Assembly: GCF_022682495.2 (NCBI RefSeq)
Contig: NC_071391.1
Coordinates: 45,165,998-45,229,997, forward strand
Direction: 5' to 3'
Source: Desmodus rotundus
Taxonomy: Eukaryota > Chordata > Mammalia > Chiroptera > Phyllostomidae
Length of the DNA stretch: 64,000 nt
Under the pieces are notes generated by a model. It saw nothing but the letters and a program-made list of their open reading frames with translations. It was not told the DNA's origin and ran no database searches. The position numbers and the translations under genes are program-made. This document shows, piece after piece, positions 59,592 to 64,000 of the stretch (its first letter is position 1; every line of letters starts with the position of its first letter).

Positions 59592-60034
59592 AAGAATCCA
59601 TATATATATTTATGCTAAGTGAAATAAGCCAGGTGGTGAGGGACAAATACCATATGATCTCACCTTTAACTGGAACATAATCAACAAAAGAAAAAAGCAA
59701 ACAAAATAGAACCAGAGACATTGAAGTTAAGAACAACCTAACAATAGCCAGAGGGGAGTGGGGAGGGGACAGTGGGGAGAGGAGTTTACAGGAACTACTT
59801 ATAAAGGACACATGGACAAAATCAAGGGGGAGGGTGGAGGTGGGGGAGGGAGGTGGGTTTGGCTGGGGTGGGGTGGAGGGATGGGGAGAAAATGCAGACA
59901 ACTGTAATTGAATAACAATAAAAAAATATCCAGGTAAATTGTTCATTTTTATTAGTATTTGTAAATACTTTTTTTCCAAAATCACTTTTAATAAAGCTCA
60001 TTCTTAATAAATTTTAAAAAAGAATCCATATATA
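59592..60034 (+). mobile_element. 5'-truncated young L1 with 3' transduction
   Basis: Identical 15-bp duplications (AAGAATCCATATATA, 59592-59606 and 60020-60034) enclose two parts. One is the last roughly 320 bp of a young L1 (59611-59930, ORF2 end, G-rich 3' UTR, CAATAAAAAAA), closely matching the full-length element at 58305-58630. The other is about 90 bp of unrelated AT-rich DNA (59931-60019) with AATAAA signals at 59990 and 60006 and a short A-run. Since the duplication lies beyond the extra DNA, transcription of the source L1 read through its own poly(A) site and the downstream DNA was carried along. Confidence 0.88.
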
Positions 60035-61715
60035 GAGACAATGTTTGGATAACTCAACTGAAAATTACTTAGACTCTAGAAAATTCAAAACTAGCATGCA
60101 AGAATGGTAGACATTGTTGTAATAAAGCTTAAATTAGTATAAACATATTTCCTTGTATTATTTATGTAATGATTAAACAAAAAATCTAGAAACCACATGC
60201 AAACATTCTCATGAATGCTATGTTCCATCTAAGCACACAGTGTTGACATAAGATAGTTATAGGAGAGTTATTTCTTACCTGTGAATAAAGCCAACAATGC
60301 ATAGTGTTTATTACATGGTGATTAAGTTTGTATACAAATAGATTTCTATGTGGGATAAAATCACTCCCTGTGGAGTGTGTAAGTGTTACTAGAAAGCCAA
60401 GGTCATTCCCACACCAAATATAGGGACAAATAAGATCTTGCAGTCTGGAAATAATTATTTAATGCAATTTACTACACTCAATTTACTAATTAACAAACAC
60501 AGTTTCCTGAATGCATTGTGGAAAAATATACCCACAAAATCTAGCAATACACAACAATAAAATGTATGGGTCATACTCTGCATCTCATACATTGGCTAAA
60601 ATGACTTTGCTGACTTCACATGAATTGTTAGTCCATCTTCAGTTTGTCCGGGAATCTGCTGATCTATGCCGGGCTAGGCTGTGAGGCTCTGCTTGAAGCT
60701 GCAAGTTGATAAAGCAGCTTGTCTCCACTTTTTCCACATCCTCCTTAGACCAGGCGTTAATCAGGCACAGTCTCATGGAGTCAGAACACAAGCCCCCTCT
60801 GCACAAGCAAATTTCAGCCTTCTGCTTGCACAATATCTGCTAATATTACATTGACCAAAGAGGTGCACTTGGCCAACCCCATAGTCAACATGTGGGTAAG
60901 TATATTCTGGGAAAGTGAGCATTTTTAAACAGTAGTCTAATCTACAACACAAAATGACCCATTAGTACTGAGAATTTGGAAAGGCTCAGAGAACAGAGTT
61001 ACAGGCTTTTGGTTTATACCACTTCCTTCCTTGCTGCCCCATTACTCACCTCAACACCTGGAGGACTGAGATACTTGAGAACTGACCAGCGATCCATTGA
61101 AACCATCAGCCTCCACATGTGTCTATGAGGCAAGCTATGACATTTGCAGATAACGTAGGCCTGGAGGGTCTGGAGGTGATTTTTCTGAGCCTATAAGCTT
61201 TTCCTCCTCATTGCTTAGAATTAAAGAAACTCCTTTTAATTAGTACTACGGAAATAAAAAGACCACAAATAAAAAAATAGAAAACATGGTTGTATAAGTA
61301 CAACTTCATGAAAAAAGTATGTATGAGAGCTTCTTTAAAAACTGACTGAAGTAATGTTCAGTTATAAGAGTTCATGTAAGGAGACAAATGATAAAAAAAA
61401 AAACCCTGACATTCAATATCATTTTCAGGATATGATATAAAAAGAAATAATGGATTTTCTTTTTTTTTTTAATTTAAGTACTTGGAGTCTTGAACTTCCT
61501 TGACATAAAGTGCAAGAAAGAACACACAATTCCAGCAGACAACTCTCAGGTCTCAGTGGTTTACTGCAAACACAACAAAATCACCTTCCTCAGTTCTATG
61601 AACACTATGAGCCAGCTGTACCTGGGCTCCAGGCCGTCAGTCAGACTCACACATGCTCTGTGTGTCTTCTCCATCATGGGTCTAGGTTGAAGAGAAAATT
61701 CTGATTGGAAACATT
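60035..61715. other. Intergenic DNA, nothing recognised
   Basis: 1.7 kb of AT-rich unique sequence. No gene or clear repeat was recognised. Confidence 0.4.
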
Positions 61716-61719
61716 GTGA

Positions 61720-62135
61720 TTCTTTTTTTTTCTTCATTTTTTTGATTTGTTTGTTTCTTTCTTTCTTTTATTGTTGTTCAAGTACAGTTGTATGCAATTT
61801 CCCCCCACCACGCCCATGCACCCAGGCCATCCCCACCTCCCTCCCCTGATTTCACTGCCCCCCCCTTGGTTTTGTCCATGTGTCCTTTATAGTTGTTCCC
61901 GAAAACCCTTCCCCCCTTTCATTCCAATATCCCCTCCCACCTCCCCTCTTCTAGAGACTGTCACATTGTTCTTAATTTCAATGTCTCTGGTTATATTTTG
62001 CTTGCTTGTTTGTTTTGTTGATTAGTTTCCCCTTAAAGGTGAGATCATATGGTATTTGTCTTTCACCACCTGGCCTATTTCACTTAGCATCATGCTCTCC
62101 AGTTCCATCCATGCTGTCCCAAAAGGATAGGCACT
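61720..62135 (-). mobile_element. LINE-1 3' end, antisense, 5'-truncated
   Basis: It starts with a T-rich tail (61722-61770) and 'TTATTGTTGTTCAAGTACAG', then a C-rich 3' UTR (the G-rich tract on the other strand), 'TTGGTTTTGTCCATGTGTCC', 'GGTGAGATCATATGGTATTT', 'CTATTTCACTTAGCATCATG' and 'CTCCAGTTCCATCCATGCTG' into the ORF2 end. It is related to, but more diverged than, the full-length copy. No duplication was found. Confidence 0.85.
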
Positions 62136-63118
62136 CTTTCTTGTAGCAGAGATGAAGAGACAAAGATATGGAGCCAAGCTACACACACACATTATAAAGT
62201 TTCTAATTACTCTGGCACATTTCAAAGTGACTCAAATTCCATTGGCTAAATATAATTTTTAAACAAAGAAAGTAACAATAAGAATTAGCATTCCTACAAT
62301 TAAGAAACACCCCTCCAGCAGGAGAGGAATGAGATAGTAAACACCAGTGAACAGCAATAACCTATCACAACTACATATTGTCACTATTTTCTTCTTTAGC
62401 TTCAGAAGTCTCATCTCAAAAAGGGAAGGTAACTCCACAGTATAGAGCACAAAAATAGCATTCAGCTCTTCTGTTCGTTCACTCAACAAATATTACTAAG
62501 ATCTTTTTTTGGAGACTAAAGACATATGCATGTGAAAAGTTACATAATATAAATTTTTCTCAAGTGCTGTCAGAAGACTCCCTTCTTAATTGAACAACAA
62601 AGGAATTGGCCATTCTATAGGTCAAAAAGGAACTGACTTAATGGAAGAAATAAGTCTCCTTAGAAGAGGAGCTGTCCAACAAACTATGAAGTCACTGCAA
62701 AGGCTGTAAGTCAAAGAGTAGCAGAGGCTGGACACCATTTACCAAAGGAGATATGTAATTAATTTCAGTAGTATACGTGCTTTTAGTCTTTGGGTAACAA
62801 AATCTGGGGTTCAATTTCTCACTCATAGTCTGGGTGAAGAGTTCAGCAGTGTCAGCCAAGATTCCTACTGTTTTCCACTGATATGACAATAGCACTTTGG
62901 AAGTTTCTTGTGATGAGTCTATGAAAATAGGAGGGTCAAACTTCTGCTATCAGACAGACTATTGGTGAATCAGTGACATTGGGACTGCATTATGTTTATC
63001 ATACTGGACAATTAACAAATATGGAGACTCTACAATTTTCCTGCTTGAGAGCATCCCTCTATTCCTTAACTGAGCCCTCACTCAGTACTGCATTAGTGAG
63101 CAAGAAAAAACAATGCAT
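62136..63118. other. Downstream flank of OR52K, nothing recognised
   Basis: Unique sequence 3' of the OR52K gene. A (CA)5 run occurs near 62183. No poly(A) signal could be assigned with confidence. Confidence 0.4.
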
Positions 63119-64000
63119 CTACACAGACTTTTTCCAGAATAGGCTTAGCACATGATCACGAATCTGCTTGGTCTTCACGCCATAGATGATGGGGTTCACC
63201 ATGGGTGGGAAAAGAAGATAGAAGACAGCAAGGAGTATATGGACATGAGGGGCAGCCCGGCGGGCCACACGGTGCATGACTGAAGAGATGACAACAGGTG
63301 TGTAGGTGGACAAGATGGCACCTATGTGAGACACACATGTCCCAAAGGCCTTGTAGCGGGCCTCCTGAGAGGCAAGCTGCAGAACTGCCCGAAGGATGAA
63401 GATATAAGACAGGATGACAAACAGCAAATCCAACACCGTTATAAACATGGCCACAGCTATGCCATAGATATTGTTGAAGCGAGTGTCCCCACAGGCCAGC
63501 CTTACCACAGCCATGTGCTCACAGTAGCAGTGGGCAATCTCGGGGCCGTGGCAGTAGTGGAAGCATCGGAGCAGAAAGGGGAGTGGGATCACTAGTGTCA
63601 CAGCCCGAATCATGGCAGTTGCACCAATCTTGGTGATAAGGGGCCTGGTCAGGACTGAGGTGTAGTGCAGTGGCTTGCAGATGGCCACATAGCGGTCAAA
63701 GGCCATGGCCAGCAGCACTGCTGACTCCATGATGGAGAAGGAGTGGAGAAAGAACATCTGGACCAGACAGGCATGGAAGTTGATCTGCCGATCTCTAAAC
63801 CAAAAAATAGCCAGCATTTTAGGCAGTGTTGTAGAAGAAAGGACTAGATCGATGGTTGCCAACATGGCCAGAAAGAGGTACATGGGCTCATGGAGGGCTG
63901 CATCAGCCCAGATTATGAAGAGTAGAGTGCAATTGCCTAGCAGAGCCAGAGTATAGGCGAAGCAGAAAGGAATGGAGATCCAGACATGCAGGTGCTCCAA
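63119..64000 (-). CDS. OR52K: Olfactory receptor family 52 subfamily K (OR52K1/OR52K2-like), 5' end outside window
   Basis: 293 codons are visible without a break. The codon at the window edge is TTG (Leu), not a start; the family usually has about 20 more residues upstream, so the true start lies beyond 64000. Visible features are EHLHVWISIPFCFAYTLALLGN (TM1), HEPMYLFLAMLATIDLVLSS (TM2), [23 protein letters not shown] (TM3 end), [16 protein letters not shown] (loop 2), YKAFGTCVSHIGAILSTYTPVVI (TM6) and NPIIYGVKTKQIRDHVLSL (end of TM7). It is a class I odorant receptor. The sequence is close to human OR52K1 and OR52K2 alike, so the exact orthologue is left open. Confidence 0.93.
   Translation of the reverse strand: MEHLHVWISIPFCFAYTLALLGNCTLLFIIWADAALHEPMYLFLAMLATIDLVLSSTTLPKMLAIFWFRDRQINFHACLVQMFFLHSFSIMESAVLLAMAFDRYVAICKPLHYTSVLTRPLITKIGATAMIRAVTLVIPLPFLLRCFHYCHGPEIAHCYCEHMAVVRLACGDTRFNNIYGIAVAMFITVLDLLFVILSYIFILRAVLQLASQEARYKAFGTCVSHIGAILSTYTPVVISSVMHRVARRAAPHVHILLAVFYLLFPPMVNPIIYGVKTKQIRDHVLSLFWKKSV

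Noticed and set aside
63998..64000. Start of the OR52K gene at the window edge
   Set aside because: The codon is TTG (Leu) inside a conserved LEHLH stretch, so the gene continues outside the window.
1..64000. CRISPR arrays, operons, bacterial regulatory elements
   Set aside because: Spliced genes, SINEs and LINEs show this is mammalian nuclear DNA; no regularly spaced repeat array was seen.

Overview
This is nuclear DNA from a mammal, almost certainly a bat. Three tRNA-derived SINEs of the bat VES type, young LINE-1 copies, ancient MIR/L2/mariner relics and spliced vertebrate genes support this. The VES SINEs suggest a yangochiropteran, but the species cannot be read from the sequence. The block corresponds to the human 11p15.4 olfactory-receptor cluster. 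From left to right it holds TRIM68 (+), one OR52I receptor (-), OR52M1 (-), a second intact OR52M-like receptor (+) and an OR52K receptor (-) cut by the right edge. As I recall the human map, this order is its mirror image, so the window reads the locus from the opposite strand.

Region by region: 1-2.0 kb is an antisense HAL1 element (a LINE-1 relative with ORF1 but no ORF2) between target-site duplications. 2-5.4 kb is unique DNA with old L1 and L2 relics. 5.4-6.2 kb is the GC-rich TRIM68 promoter, and 8.4-13.6 kb carries its six coding exons, encoding a 484-residue RING/B-box/coiled-coil/PRY-SPRY E3 ligase. 15-31 kb holds VES SINEs, OR52I, a deleted mariner copy, a MaLR-like LTR, a solo endogenous-retrovirus LTR and OR52M1. 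31-45 kb holds old LINEs, a second copy of the same LTR family, a second mariner copy and the OR52M-like gene. 51.9-58.6 kb is a nearly complete young LINE-1 inserted beside an older L1 fragment: ORF2 is fully open, ORF1 is broken. 59.6-60.0 kb is a 5'-truncated young L1 that carries about 90 bp of extra 3' DNA inside its duplications (a 3' transduction). The right end is an antisense L1 tail and the OR52K gene.

The host genes fall into two functions: odorant detection (single-coding-exon class I receptors of the OR52 family) and ubiquitin ligation (TRIM68). They share a chromosomal neighbourhood, not a pathway. I found no convincing new gene system. The most notable observations are the L1 3' transduction, the L1 with intact ORF2 but broken ORF1, the HAL1 element, a GC-AG intron in TRIM68 that also holds a long GU repeat near a weak acceptor, and the inverted intact OR52M pair.
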